From Nematostella vectensis (lineage: Eukaryota; Cnidaria; Anthozoa; Actiniaria; Edwardsiidae): a DNA stretch of 64,000 bases. Location: the NCBI RefSeq assembly GCF_932526225.1, contig NC_064040.1, positions 12,934,856 to 12,998,855 of the forward strand, in the 5' to 3' direction. Below, in pieces: positions 29,160 to 44,100 of this stretch. The notes under the pieces are model-generated. The model did not search any database and had not been told where the DNA came from. It was given only the letters and a program-made list of their open reading frames with translations. How positions within the stretch are numbered: position 1 is the first letter of the stretch; the number at the start of each line of letters is the position of its first letter. The position numbers and the translations under genes are program-made.

Positions 29160-32100
29160 TCAAATTAGTTCCCATTCCTCCTCTCCTGGGAACAATCCGC
29201 TGTTAGAACGTGGCTTGAAAGGGGACTGGGTCCCATAAAAGTGCTGAGTGCGTCGGCAAAACAGCTGACCATTTTGATCAATTGCCCATAATTCATCATC
29301 AGGGGTAACCGAAATCAGTTCAAAATTCCCAGGGACTTTTTTCCAGTAGTCCCCGAGAAAATTAGTCCCGCTGACGCCATATCTACACGCAACGTCCCCA
29401 TTAGTACACAGCGCCCATACTACATATCCTCCGCTTATGGACACCTCTCGAATGCCAACACCAGGGACCACCTCCCATGAAGTACCAACAGGGAAATCTG
29501 GCGTTACATTGCGACGCGCGTAAACGTTGAATCTATCGTCTAGAGCCCAGACAACAGCGTCATCGGGACTGACGGACACCTTGACGAACCTGCAGTTACT
29601 CAGCGGTTCTCCGTCTACTTGCAGCCACACCTGACTGATCTTGGGATCACTGTCTTCCTCACCTCCGATCCGCAGCCACACCTTCCCAGTCTCCTCGACC
29701 GCCCATGTACACAGGGTACCCGAGCTAATGTGGCACACCCTTCCGATTTGAAAAATATCAAGCTGTAATCGCACCCAGCCTATTCCCTGTGGGCTTGCCT
29801 CACTGACCCCACCTAGTTGTACAACGCGGAAGTTGTGTGAGATCCCCCATACGGTCTTGCTGGAGGCTGCCACTAGTTTGAGGACCGCACAGCCCCTTGG
29901 GGGATCGACGGCAATAGTTTTGGACTCTGGGTTAAAGCACACGAGCTCGCCATTCGGTTGTAGAGCCCACACGTAGCCTTTTTGAGTGGTAGATGAGTAA
30001 GCGCGAGCTGACACGTAGGACCAGAATACGGATTTGGCCAAACCCTGTGGCGTGACAGACTCCCAGTAGCTACCCATTAGGTGGCCGCGGGACGCGTTTA
30101 GAGAGCCATTACTTCCTGGAAATACATAACATAGCCTATGTGGTCCCTAGTCATCTTTACATCCATTAACATTTGGTGTCTAGTCATCTACACACCCACT
30201 AGCATGTGGTCCATTGTCATCTAAACACCCACTAGCATGTGGTCCCTAGTCTCCCCCACACCCACTAGCATGTGGTCCCTAGTCTCCCCCACACCCACTA
30301 GCATGTGGTCCCTAGTCTCCCCCACACCCACTAGCATGTGGTCCCTAGTCATTCCCACACCCACTAGCCTGTGGTCCCTAGTCTCCCCCACACCCATTAG
30401 CATGTGGTCCCTAGTCTCCCCCACACCCACTAGCATGTAGTCCATTGTCATCTCCACATCTACTAGCATGTGGTCCCTAGTCTCCCCCACACCCATTAGC
30501 ATGTGGTCCCTAGTCTCCCCCACACCCACTAGCATGTGGTCCATTGTCATCTCCACACCCACTAGCATGTGGTCCCTAGTCTCCCCCACACCCACTAGCA
30601 TGTGGTCCCTAGTCTCCCCCACACCCACTAGCATGTGGTCCCTAGTCTCCCCCACACCCACTAGCATGTGGTCCCTAGTCATCTACACACCCACTAGCCT
30701 GTGGTCTCTAGTCTCCCCCACACCCACTAGCATGTGGTCCCTAGTCTCCCCCCCCACACACTAGCATGTGGTCCCTAGTCTCCCCGACACCCACTAGGAT
30801 GTGGTCCCTAGTCTCCCCCACACCCACTAGCATGTGGTCCCTAGTCTCCCCCACACCCACTAGCATGTGGTCCATTGTCATTCCCACACCCACTAGCATG
30901 TGGTCCCTAGTCTCCCCCACACCCACTAGCATGTGGTCCCTAGTCTCCCCCACACCCACTAGCATGTGGTCCCTAGTCTCCCCGACACCCACTAGGATGT
31001 GGTCCCTAGTCTCCCCCACACCCACTAGCATGTGGTCCCTAGTCTCCCCCACACCCACTAGCATGTGGTCCCTAGTCATTCCCACACCCACTAGCATGTG
31101 GTCCCTAGTCTCCCCCACACCCACTAGCATGTGGTCCCTAGTCTCCCCCACACCCACTAGCATGTGGTCCCTAGTCATCTCAACACCCACTAGCATGTGG
31201 TCCCTAGTCTCCCCCACACCCACTAGCATGTGGTCCCTAGTCATCTCAACACCCACTAGCATGTGGTCCCTAGTCATCTCAACACCCATTAGCATGTGGT
31301 CCCTAGTCTCCCCCACACCCACTAGCATGTGGTCCCTTGTCATTCCCACACACTAGCATGTGGTCCCTAGTCATCTCCACACCCACTAGCATGTGGTCCC
31401 TAGTCATTCCCACACCCACTAGCATGTGGTCCCTAGTCTCCCCCACACCCACTAGCATGTGGTCCCTAGTCTCCCCCACACCCACTAGCATGTGGTCCCT
31501 AGTCATCTCAACACCCACTAGCATGTGGTCCCTAGTCTCCCCCACACCCACTAGCATGTGGTCCATTGTCATCTCCACACCCACTAGCATGTGGTCCCTA
31601 GTCTCCCCCACACCCACTAGCATGTGGTCCCTAGTCTCCCCCACACCCACTAGCATGTGGTCCCTAGTCTCCCCCACACCCACTAGCCTGTGGTCCCTAG
31701 TCTCCCCCACACCCATTAGCATGTGGTCCCTAGTCTCCCCCACACCCACTAGCATGTGGTCCCTAGTCTCCCCCACACCCACTAGCATGTGGCCCCGAGT
31801 CATTCCCACACCCACTAGCATGTGGTCCCTAGTCTCCCCCACACCCACTAGCATGTGGTCCCTAGTCATCTCCACACCTACTAGCATGTGGTCCCTAGTC
31901 ATCTCAACACCCATTAGCATGTGGTCCCTAGTCTCCCCCACACCCACTAGGATGTGGTCCCTAGTCTCCCTCACACCCACTAGCATGTGGTCCCTTGTCA
32001 TTCCCACACACTAGCATGTGGTCCCTAGTCATCTCCACACCCACTAGCATGTGGTCCCTAGTCATTCCCACACCCACTAGCATGTGGTCCCTAGTCTCCC

Positions 32101-35100
32101 CCACACCCACTAGCATGTGGTCCCTAGTCTCCCCCACACCCATTAGCATGTGGTCCCTAGTCTCCCCCACACCCATTAGCATGTGGTCCCTAGTCTCCCC
32201 CACACCCACTAGCATGTGGTCCCTAGTCATCTCCACACCTACTAGCATGTGGTACCTAGTCATCTCAACACCCATTAGCATGTGGTCCCTAGTCTCCCCC
32301 ACACCCACTAGGATGTGGTCCCTAGTCTCCCTCACACCCACTAGCATGTGGTCCCTTGTCATTCCCACACACTAGCATGTGGTCCCTAGTCATCTCCACA
32401 CCCACTAGCATGTGGTCCCTAGTCATTCCCACACCCACTAGCATGTGGTCCCTAGTCTCCCCCACACCCACTAGCATGTGGTCCCTAGTCATCTCCACAC
32501 CTACTAGCATGTGGTCCCTAGTCATCTCAACACCCATTAGCATGTGGTCCCTAGTCTCCCCCACACCCACTAGGATGTGGTCCCTAGTCTCCCTCACACC
32601 CACTAGCATGTGGTCCCTTGTCATTCCCACACACTAGCATGTGGTCCCTAGTCATCTCCACACCCACTAGCATGTGGTCCCTAGTCATTCCCACACCCAC
32701 TAGCATGTGGTCCCTAGTCTCCCCCACACCCATTAGCATGTGGTCCCTAGTCTCCCCCACGCCCACTAGCATGTGGTCCCTAGTCTCCCCCACACCCACT
32801 AGCATGTGGTCCCTAGTCATCTCAACACCCATTAGCATGTGGTCCCTAGTCTCCCCCACACCCATTAGCATGTGGTCCCTAGTCTCCCCCACACCCACTA
32901 GCATGTGGTCCCTAGTCTCCCCCACACCCACTAGCATGTGGTCCCTAGTCATCTACACACCCACTAGCCTGTGGTCCCTAGTCTCCCCCACACCCACTAG
33001 CATGTGGTCCCTAGTCTCCCCCCCACACACTAGCATGTGGTCCCTAGTCTCCCCGACACCCACTAGGATGTGGTCCCTAGTCTCCCCCACACCCACTAGC
33101 ATGTGGTCCCTAGTCTCCCCCACACCCACTAGCATGTGGTCCATTGTCATTCCCACACCCACTAGCATGTGGTCCCTAGTCTCCCCCACACCCACTAGCA
33201 TGTGGTCCCTAGTCTCCCCCACACCCACTAGCATGTGGTCCCTAGTCTCCCCGACACCCACTAGGATGTGGTCCCTAGTCTCCCCCACACCCACTAGCAT
33301 GTGGTCCCTAGTCTCCCCCACACCCACTAGCATGTGGTCCCTAGTCATTCCCACACCCACTAGCATGTGGTCCCTAGTCTCCCCCACACCCACTAGCATG
33401 TGGTCCCTAGTCTCCCCCACACCCACTAGCATGTGGTCCCTAGTCATCTCAACACCCACTAGCATGTGGTCCCTAGTCTCCCCCACACCCACTAGCATGT
33501 GGTCCCTAGTCTCCCCCACACCCACTAGCATGTGGTCCATTGTCATCTCCACACCCACTAGCATGTGGTCCCTAGTCATTCCCACACCCATTAAAATTTG
33601 GTCCCTAGTCTCCCCCACACCCACTAGCATGTGGCCCCGAGTCATCCCTACACCCTCTAGCAAGTGGTCTTTAAATTTAACTTACCTAATAACCACAGTC
33701 CTGCCTTGGGGCTAGCAGTTACCAGCTTGGTCTCATCTCCTCGTCGCACCCATGACCAAATGGTCTCTAGCAGGGATGCGTCATACATCAGGTATTGGCC
33801 TAGAGAGACCTGATACCACTGGCTACCCGTTGGGTTGTCACATGACACATCACAGCTGAACCAAAGCAAGCCCTTTGCATCAATGATCCAGGCCATGCCT
33901 TCAATATTGAGACAAACCCAGCGTGCGGTGATACCTGTGGTACATTTGTCACAGTTTTTGATAGAAGGTGTGAGACATGATAACGAAGTGTGTATCCAGG
34001 GCTGTAGCAGGAGGTGGGGCACTGGAGGCATTTGCCACCCAAATACTTTAAAAAATAATAAGAAAATGACCAGTAGGGGCGTGGCTGTGCCCCCCACTGT
34101 TTTCTTACTGTTTCTGTATCGTGCCCCCCCCCTCAAATAATTCAAATGCTTGCTACGGCTATGGTATCTCATATATTGATATTACTAACACTGATAATTG
34201 GAACACTCATCAAAGGTCATTGTTGTATGGCACTGCAGTGCCACTGTGACCGCTAGCCTGGCCGTACCCCCATTTTTCATCTTTCAGCATCATGCCCCAA
34301 GTAGGTCCCCCAGTATTCCAGGCCTGCTTCAGTTATACACGCATTTCTGAAGTTTATATTTTAACATTATTCTTATATATAATCAATACTTTAGTCTTAT
34401 AACTTCTATTTGTCATTCGCTGTTTATGCAAACAATGTTGATTAAAATGGGTGTATAACATAGTCTCCCTCCCAGCCGTTCTAGACTCGTCCTGTTAGGC
34501 AGCACTGCTAAATGGCAATCTTACCCCTTAAAGAACCTACTGTTATAATTACCACTTACTTCCTTCCCATTCACAAAGTTTGCCCATAATTTGCACATTA
34601 CAATGTTAAGCCAAACCACTCACCTTCTAAAGTACTCCAGTTCTCATCCACATCAGTATTTTGCTTATCTTCACCGGAAAACAAATAGGAAAAAAACTCA
34701 ATAAAGAAAACATTATCCCTTGCAAAGGTTGGACCATTAACTGATAATATTATTTTGATTGATGAAAAGATGTATTGAGTCTTGCATTCCAAAACAATTC
34801 TTTTGATGATGCACCACTCTATCTTGACTTGTATGGTTAGAACATGTAAAATAATACATAAGAAATGGGACATTTTTATCTATGCTGCTTTAAAGAAGGC
34901 CAATTTCACCGCAATTTTATACCCATGCCAAATGCTGATTCACACAAAGCATCTATTTCCATTTACTAATTCAAGCGAGTAACCAAGATCACCTGTGGTC
35001 AAGATTTCAAGTTTTTGAAGTTTCCTATGCAAATAAATGGTTGCATAGTCTTCATCCTTTCAAGGACTGACAAAAGATGCAATTGTTTGACATTGACTTA

Positions 35101-38100
35101 CCTCTATACACTTGAATCGATCCCTTCTTGTCTAAGAACCAGACCAAGCCGTCAAAACATGATGCCTGGACGTACTCCGTACTTATTCTTATGGTGCGCC
35201 AACTTTTCCCGTCAGGGGTGGCCTTGTTCACCCCTGACCTTAAAAAAACATCGCCATTCATTTTTATGCCCAAGACTGCTGACTCTTCCAGCGCTATGTA
35301 CCGCATGCTCTTTTCCACAGGGATCCAATCCCGACCAATCAGATTACTGTCAGTGATACCCTGGATAAACAACCATATTTTTTATATGACAAAATGTATG
35401 AGATGACATAGGAAAATTGTATTTCATGCCCGCAATCATCCGCATCAACTTACCTTACGAGCGTACGCATAGTTTTTTTTGTCAATCAGCCAGATGACAT
35501 CACCGGAAGTATTCACAGCAATCATCTTGGCATCGCCATCAAGTCGAGTCCATGAGAGCACTTCAAACCGTGTCGGGCAGTAGAATATCTGCTCATAATT
35601 AGTCACACACCACAAATGTGTGTCTGAGACTGCCAGCGAGATCACTGTGCCATGCCCGGGCCCATGGCAGTCAGACCAGCTATCAGACAAAAGTTGAAAG
35701 CTGCGAGCTGAGCTCTGACTGGATTTCGAATGAGTGGAGCGCTGGGAGCTGCGAGAGTCATCACGGCTCCTATACACCTCCATGGAGCTGCTCTCTGCCT
35801 CGCTGAGGGTGCGAGGGGACGATGTCCAGGAAGAAGTCTCAGGCAATTCCTCTGCACCATCCTTGTCCAAGCAGATGGGTGGAGTCTCTTCCGAGTCGCT
35901 CTGCCCCTCAGTTGGCGGATCCATGCTAAGCTCAGTGGGAGATCTAAGGTCAGTTTTGATCAAGTGGTGTGATGATTCCACTTCTGAAAAGGACATGTCC
36001 GAAATGTTCAGTGGTATATCTGAGTAGATCGGTGGGGGAGACTTGTAGCCATCATATGGCATCTTGTTCAAGCCCAGGACAGGCTGGCAATGCTCATGAC
36101 TCAAGTCTAGGCTTGGAGGACCATCAATACTATCCACATTGACAGAGTTATGACCTGGTAGCATGTCGGTAATGGGACCTGTTGTGGTACTGCACTCATC
36201 CTGCAAGCTCACAGTTTGGTTACAGCTCCCATCATCTATCGCCATGCTCTGATTCTTGTCCTTTACTGATTGATTCTTTTTATCTTGTCTCTCTAGATTG
36301 TTTAGTGAAGGGTCTAATGATACTTTTCTAGCTGAGCTTTCTGTCGATTGGCACTTTTCCGAGGCATTCTCTGACAGTTTGTGGCTTGTATCAGCTAAAC
36401 TTTCTTTCAATCCAAGTTCAACTTCCAGCAACCTCTCTGACTTTGTTTCACCACTATCTGTACATTCTATTTCTCTAAGACTGGGCCCACAACTTCCGCC
36501 TTCCTCATCACCAGAATTGGGCTCACTCTTACTTCCAGAGTCCAGCTCTGAAGAGATGTCCGATATTTCCTCAGTGATGTTGTCTGACACATTTTTGTTG
36601 ACACAATTAGGCACTGTGGCAACGTCAAGGTTGGAGGTGGCTATTGATACATATATAAGAAAAGAACATTTTCAATGAAACAAAAGCAAAAAAAAGCTTA
36701 GCGAAGTTAACCAGACCTAATTTTGGGAAAACTTGTCATTTTTTTGCTGTCTATATTTCCACATCCACACTACCATACGTGATAAATTAATAATGATGAT
36801 GATGATGGTGGTACTGATTGCGGTAATGTCCACTTACAGTCTTCAATAGACGTGCTGTTTGTAATGAAGCATAAGTTGGATCAGTCTGTTATGTAGCCAA
36901 ATCCGAAAATAAATGACCCGTTGGGATACTGCAAAGGCATAAAAAACCTTTGTTGTTTTTTCGGGAGTGGTCAGATTTTTATCAGAGAACTCACTCTCCC
37001 CCCCCCCCCCCCAGGAAAAATTAGGTTTCCTTTTCGGATCGCGCACCCCCCCCCCCCCAAAAAAAAATCCTGGGTACCGGCCTGTAATGACATTGAAGAT
37101 GAAGGTGGCGGACATGGTATAAAGATGAATGTACTCACCACCACCATTATCATGATCATAAACAGTTTCAATAATAACAACAAACTCTAACAGGAGCAAA
37201 AAGTAACAAGCACTTTAAATATTCAGTATTTTCATATCCATGCCACTTATTTTTCTCTTCTGTGTCATTTTCACTTTCTTCTTACCTAGTTTATTTTTAC
37301 CTACCCGGTTTTGATTTCTTCTTCTTCTTCTTTTTACGAAAAACAAGTTCTCCATAATCTTCTTCAACAACATTTTGGATCTTTGCAGCTAGTACAGTCA
37401 GGTTCTTTGTCTTGTCATCTGTGAGAACTGGCTCTATGGCCACTGGGGCACGGGTTTCACAGTGAGAGGAAGGGAGATCTGCATTAGAGGCATCAGTGGT
37501 TGTCTCATTGTCAGGAGTGTCTTCTTTGCAGGCTTCTGTTTGGCTGGATAATGGTAAGATACCCTATGCAAGGGAAAACAAATAGTTAGTCCAGCATAAA
37601 ATTCTAGCTCATGAAAAAAGGGGCTGTGAAGGATGGAATAATAAAGGGTTATCTATTTGAAATTTGTAGAAGCCTCCAAAGTCTGCTATATGTATTGCTA
37701 CCACATCCTTTGATATAATTTTTGCTATGTGTGGCCCCAACACATCCCCCTGCAGCCACCATGGATGGCCAGCTTTCTATAAGTAAGTGCATCAATTTTG
37801 GAGCATATGAGTTTCAAACATGGTTACCTTTTGGTCTTCATTCTGCTTTAGACTCTGCTCTAGTATCTGATCTACTTTGACAAGCGGGTTGGGCAGCTTG
37901 GGAATCAGTGAGAATTTCCTGATGAGCCTTGAGCCAGACTGCTGCAGAACAAAGATCTCGTGGCCAACAGCACATACATCCAGAATATCACCCTGGAATT
38001 GGCTATGGTAGCATGCCACAGCACAGGGTGACGTGTCCAGCAAACACATTCTTTGCTTGTCCCATGTCAGGATAAACTGGCCATGGAAGATCTGAAGTGG

Positions 38101-41100
38101 TCCAAATTGCATGGATGCAGAGGTGGTCTTGGATTGTGCAGGGAAGGGTGTGTGAATCAGTGTCTGTATGCCTGGGGGGTTTTCGCTCATCAATCCTTTG
38201 TACATTAGTGTTGCTGAGACATTGCCCTCCAGATTTGCTGTCCATAGGCGGAGACCAGGTCTTGCTGCATAAATAGTAAGTGTGGGACTGTCTGGATCTT
38301 CCAAGAGTTTAGCAGGTGGATAGAAACATGCACCAAACCTTCCTGGACTGTAGATAGAAACAATTTAGTACAAATGAACCAGCAGTTATTGTTAGTTTTT
38401 TTTGTTTTACTTTATTTAAATTACAATGTTCTCAAATAGTTTTGGCTAAAAATATCGGAAGACACCATGCTTTAGGAAATATTTCACTTGGAACAATTCA
38501 ATTGGAAAAAAAATATATAAATATGAACTGATACTGTCAGAAATTAACCTGAGCAAAATAAAAAAGAGACATTAACCCATTGACTCATGGCTATTTTTGA
38601 GCTGAATTTACAAAAAACAGACTGAAAACAGATACCTCCCCCCCCCCCCCCCTATTCTGAGTTTTATACAGCCCGTCAAGTCAAACACAGCTGCACCTAG
38701 TCAGCGGTATCCAAGCTTTCCAACAGTGCTTTGTGGTCCCCACTTTTAATCCCTCGTCGTTGTGCTGAAGCCAGCACAAGTTGATGGTTGCTTGTATTTT
38801 TCATCAAAAATACAGCTATGAGCATATTAGGAGAGTGTCTCAGGACATCATGAAGTATTTTGGGGCATAACTGAGTGCTTTGCTTATGGATATTTGCAAG
38901 CAAAGGTGGATTCATGATTATTTTTTCTTGTTTGGCTTTGCCTGGATGAGAAAATACTTTTCTAATGAATCACCACAGCTCTCCTAAATGCTGTCTTTTC
39001 TGAAACCAAATTGATTCCAAAATTGTTTACACTGCTATCCTGGGTCTGTATGACCTGGAATTGATTTGTTTGGCTTTGGGGTGAAAAGACTTATAAAAAG
39101 CCATCTGATTTTGGGGAGAGGAGTGTTGACTGGCCCTCCCCTCGTGAATTTTTCCCTGGATCTCCCAGAATGCTTTGCAATCTGTAAAGGCATCTTCGTG
39201 GTTTTACAAGCCTTCAAGGAGTAGACATTGTGTTTTGAGGCCATGGAAATGAAACTGGAGGATCAGAATAAAGGTATCTATATGTGTCTATATGTGAGCT
39301 GTGTTTGCTGATCTCTCTCACTTGTGTTGTATTTTGAGCGTTTTATTGAGAGAGGTGATTCTACTTTCCTTTCCCTGTTTGATTTGAAATTTGTCAAAGA
39401 ACCTGTGCTATTATTTGGCTTAAGAGTAGTTACCAACACCTTGGTTGGATGCATATCTTCAAGACCATTTGTCCCTTAGACTGATGCCTGAGTATCTAAA
39501 TCTTGTTGTGTTTAGTTTGCATTTATGAATTTTTTGGGTTGTGGGTACTTCCCAAAGCCGGTACAGGCCGGTTGAGGGACAATATGGTATACATAAGATG
39601 TATTAAAAAAAAGTCCCTACCTTTTTCGTTCTTTCTGTCCAACTTGTATTTGCTGATCACCAGTGAAGTGCCACAGCACAGTATGCCTCCAGGTTGACAC
39701 AAGCAGTGCCTGGGGCGAGTAAGACAACTGAACCACAGGGGCATTCTCAACAAACAGCAATACAGACTGGGTCACACCCTGCAATACCAGCAGTAAGGTC
39801 ACGGTCACCACAAACTTACTAAAAACCCAACAGCAAGTAGACGGGCATCGCCAAGAGTTCAGGTGAGTAAACAGGGGGAACCCCCTCCCCTTGACAGCCA
39901 AAAAGTGGGTCATTTTGTATTAAGGAATCTTCAAATACTATGCTTTTATCTATGATGCCCGTGGCTGCACACCGCCTCCCCCCCCCCCCCCCCAGCCAAT
40001 CCTGGGTACGCACCTGGATTTTCAAGTCACATGCCAAGGGTACGCTATAAAAGGTAAAGTCTCTGCCACCCTGGGCTCAAGAATAATCAGTTATCAATCA
40101 GCCGTCAATGAGTCAGCATGTAAGAACAATTGCCCTGAGCACTAAATTCAAATTGTGATTGCCAGCGCGGCAGTGTTCTGATTATAAAAGCACATTTGAG
40201 CCAGGGGGTGGGAGGAGCTTCTCCTTTTATAGTGAAACCTTGTGTTTTAATTTATCCTGGGGTGTGAATTTTTGAATTTTCTTCTTGATCCCTTATGATT
40301 TTGTTAATGTGGGTAGGTCAAGGAATGTTTGTGTTCTGTGATTACTGGTGAATCGAGGGATAATGCCTTATTCGAGTTAGAGTTATGTTAAGTTGCCATG
40401 AACACTTCTCTGATACTTATTTTTTAATAGGTTTGTGACAATTTGAGAAAGGATGCTGCGAATACTTCTCTGATACTAAAAAAGGGTTGGTGACGATTTG
40501 AGAATGCTGAGAACACTTCCTCTGATAATAAGGTTTGTGAAGATTTAAGAATGCAGAGAACACTTCTATGATACTAAACAAAGGATGACGCTTTGAGAAT
40601 GCCAAGAACACTTCTCTGATACTAAAATAGGTTTGTGACGATTTGAGAGTGCAGAGAACAGTTATCGGAAACAAAGATTGAAAAGAAAGTTTAAGAGAGT
40701 CTTGGGTATCAAGTATTAGTAGAAAGCAGCACCCAGCGTGTACAAATTGTGCTTATTCTAGACGACAAACATAAATTTAGGAGAGTGTCCTTTCACACCA
40801 AATCAATCAAGTCGTAGATTTGTAATTCCTGTTTCCTCAGACAGCAACAAAATTTCTGTCAGAAACAATATAAGAAGGTAAGAACAAGTGGGGCAAAGAC
40901 TATGTTTTATGTGGTATAACTAGGAAGACTACAGGCAAGCTGTAGAAAAAACTAGATGGTCTGTGTCGGCATGGTGTAGACAAGGTATGAATCAAGACAA
41001 GGTTGAAAAGGTATGTTAAATGCCTATGTGAAACAGAGTGGTTCAGCTGACGTTACAAGCGTTAGCCCTTCGTCGGAACAAAGGAACCTTTTGAAACTGA

Positions 41101-44100
41101 AATCTAAGTAAATATTGTTTGACGTTGCATGAGCATAGAACATGGATCGAATTGGCTGTACCATTTATTAGAAGTCTCTAACTCATGATGCTTTCCAGAT
41201 GTGTCTTATTTTTAGAGATATTGAGCTATCTGATTGTTCAACTCAGATAGCATGTCTCACTCTAGGGTTTGGAGATGTTTTCCATTTTGTCTTGGCGTTT
41301 TCCATTTTAGATTGGCACATTGTTGTAGTGAGTGAAGGTAAAGGTGATTGGTTAAAGTGATAAAGGTTATCTTTCTTGAATGGCTCTCTATATTGGGGAT
41401 TGTGAATCCCTTGTTCTCTTGTACCATCTCTCCAATAAACTGCATTAACATGTAAAGGGGAACGTAAAAGAACCACTAGGGATGCTGACCCGTGGTTGCA
41501 TCTTAGGCGACATTTTGTTTACTTTGTAATCTTTGTTTATCGAGGGTAGCATATTCAACCGAATATACAGTTTTCTAACATATGGCCCTCGGTTAGTAAG
41601 CACTGTCACTGGGGGTGGTCACTGCCAGAGGGTTTATTGCGTCCCCAGTGGTTCTTTTACGTCCCTTCGGTTCAGGTTAATGTAGTGCAGCTTGGAGAGA
41701 GGGGACCTCCGGTTTAGTGTCCTTATCCAAGAAGACAATGCTTACACACCAACTAACACACATGTTTGTAAACGGCATGGAGTGGTCTGCATCTCTACTG
41801 ATGAGCTTTGTCAGGTGCTTGTGGTGAGCAGATTAATATACCCACACAAATACTCGCTATTCTTTAAAGCTGGATTGTCGCCAGTTTACTTCCAGTCAAT
41901 TATGTAACAATCCCCAATCATTTTTAACAGAAAATGGCAAAAAATATTTCTAAATTGTGAAAGCAGTGAGTCTATCGGAAGTTCATTTGAGCATGTGATT
42001 GATCATTTAGAGGGCATAGTCTGCCAAATAGCACGGATTCTAATAGATTATTTTGTCTCTTAACGGTTGAGGTTTCCGTTGGCCCGCCGGAAGTAAACTC
42101 CTGGTGACAATGTGACTTTAAACTGTGTAGCTACAGGTAAACTAAAGGAAAACAAAGGTGGTCTATGTGGTTATGGTAAAAACAGATAAGTAATTCTCAC
42201 CCCAGGCACATTGACAACAGTCATGATGATCCTGCCATCTGTGTCTCCACTGTACAGAAGCTCCCCATCAGGACTCCATTCCATACATGTGACAGGGCTG
42301 CTATGAGCCCCAAGAACATGCATGCAATCATGCTACACAGCAAACAGAGAATACAGTGATTTGTTTTTTTGATTTTCTCAAAGTCAATTGTTTGGCTTTT
42401 TTAGGAATTCAGCAAAAAGCTTGCTTCCTGTCATTTTCTACCAACCTGAATTTTGGTTGGGGTGTGTGTCATAAACATCCAATTGGAACAAGAAACTATT
42501 GTCTCAAAAAGAATCAATCAATGGCAGTATTTTCGCAGCAAGAATATACACATTAAAATAGTCTTCCTCTCCAATGTGCCCATTTTTGTTAGTGGGGGAA
42601 ATGCCCATTAGATGTGTGCTCTTATTAGGGAAAATCAAAGAGGGTGATTTGGGGCAAGTCTATAATATAGTGTGATCCATCAACAGGCAAATACCCAGTA
42701 CTTTTCTTGGGGGGTGCGAAATCTGAAAAAGTGAACCTAATTTTTCTGGGGAAGGTGGGGGGGGGGGGGGTGAGGTTTTTTTTAACCTGAACAAAAAGGG
42801 ATTTTTTATGCCTTTGCAGTATCTCCATGGGATGTTTATTGTCAGATTTGGCTACAAAAAGTCTGACTTATGGAATAATGACATACCAGAGTGATCTAGC
42901 TTATGCCCTATAGTTTTGTCTACAAATAGATCTTGTGTCCACAACTAGCTATCACAATTGACACACTTGCATTTTACTTACGTACCATTTCTTCTTTCTC
43001 ACCTTAGTTAGGCCTTGTGCTGCCGTCAGCTGGTATGAGTAGATGAGAATGATACCATTTGCAAAGCCCACTGCAACACAGTGCTTTAATGCCAAAAGCT
43101 TAATACCTGTTACAGGGTCATGGCCTGACTGAAAATGAAATGAAGAGTGGCAATGCTAAATAAATACTAAGTAATGCTTATTAATACTAAGTAATAGTAA
43201 TACTTATTAATACTAATTATTAATACAATAATAACAACAACAACAACAACAACAATAATAATAATGATGATGCTACTGAAAAGCTTGTGCTACATTTTAT
43301 GAGTTCTCAATTTTGGGTTCATCATTCTAAAAATGAGAGTATTGAACATTGAAATTCCATCCCTTCTGTTGAAATCAATATGACATATCAATCAAGGTTA
43401 GATACTCACTTGTGGTGGTAACTTGCTCAGTTTATTGTTATTCCGATCATAGAAAAACACAATCCCGAGATTACACCCCAACAGGACAGCATCATGTGAA
43501 ACATCAAAGCAGGTGAAATTGATAGGGAAGCTGCGTAAGTTGTCATGAGCTTTCTCCTTGAGTGAGCTAAGAAGATACTTCATGCCATGAGCCTTCACGT
43601 CCCTAACCTGGCCAACAAATGATTTGGGACCAAGCTGAGCTCTGCTAGGCAGCACTCTGAGTAATTCATGTAGAGCTTCAAACTCTTGCAAGATAACATC
43701 TTTACCAATGACTATATCTACAAAGATAAACGGGGAGATAATCAACTTCGCATGTGACTGTCGCGTCATTTCTACAGCCCAAATAGTATGTCAATTTGAA
43801 ATGATTTTAGTCTTTGTACAAAATGTTTTTATAGTAATCCTAAAATATAACAATTTTGGATATTTCAATGAGGAACTGTTTTCATCAGGTTTGTTTTAGG
43901 TTAAAATTTGGCTTACAACAGGTTGAGTATTGAATATCTGGCGTTAACCTAGGTATTGACGTTTGTGATACTTATGCACTAGTTATTTTTTCCCCACCCC
44001 CGGACCCTGAAGACAGTGGGGACATATGAGGGAATTACTAGGGCAATTACATGACAATTATGCCACAAACTTTCTCTAGGGAGTGGGGAAATTACAAGAT

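Noticed and set aside
30221-33715. Many 100-365-codon frames on both strands (MWSLVSPTPTS / MLVGVGETRDH)
   Set aside because: These follow from a 33-bp stop-free unit. The exon 11 frame read into this intron meets TAG within ten codons of the donor, so intron retention would not translate the array.
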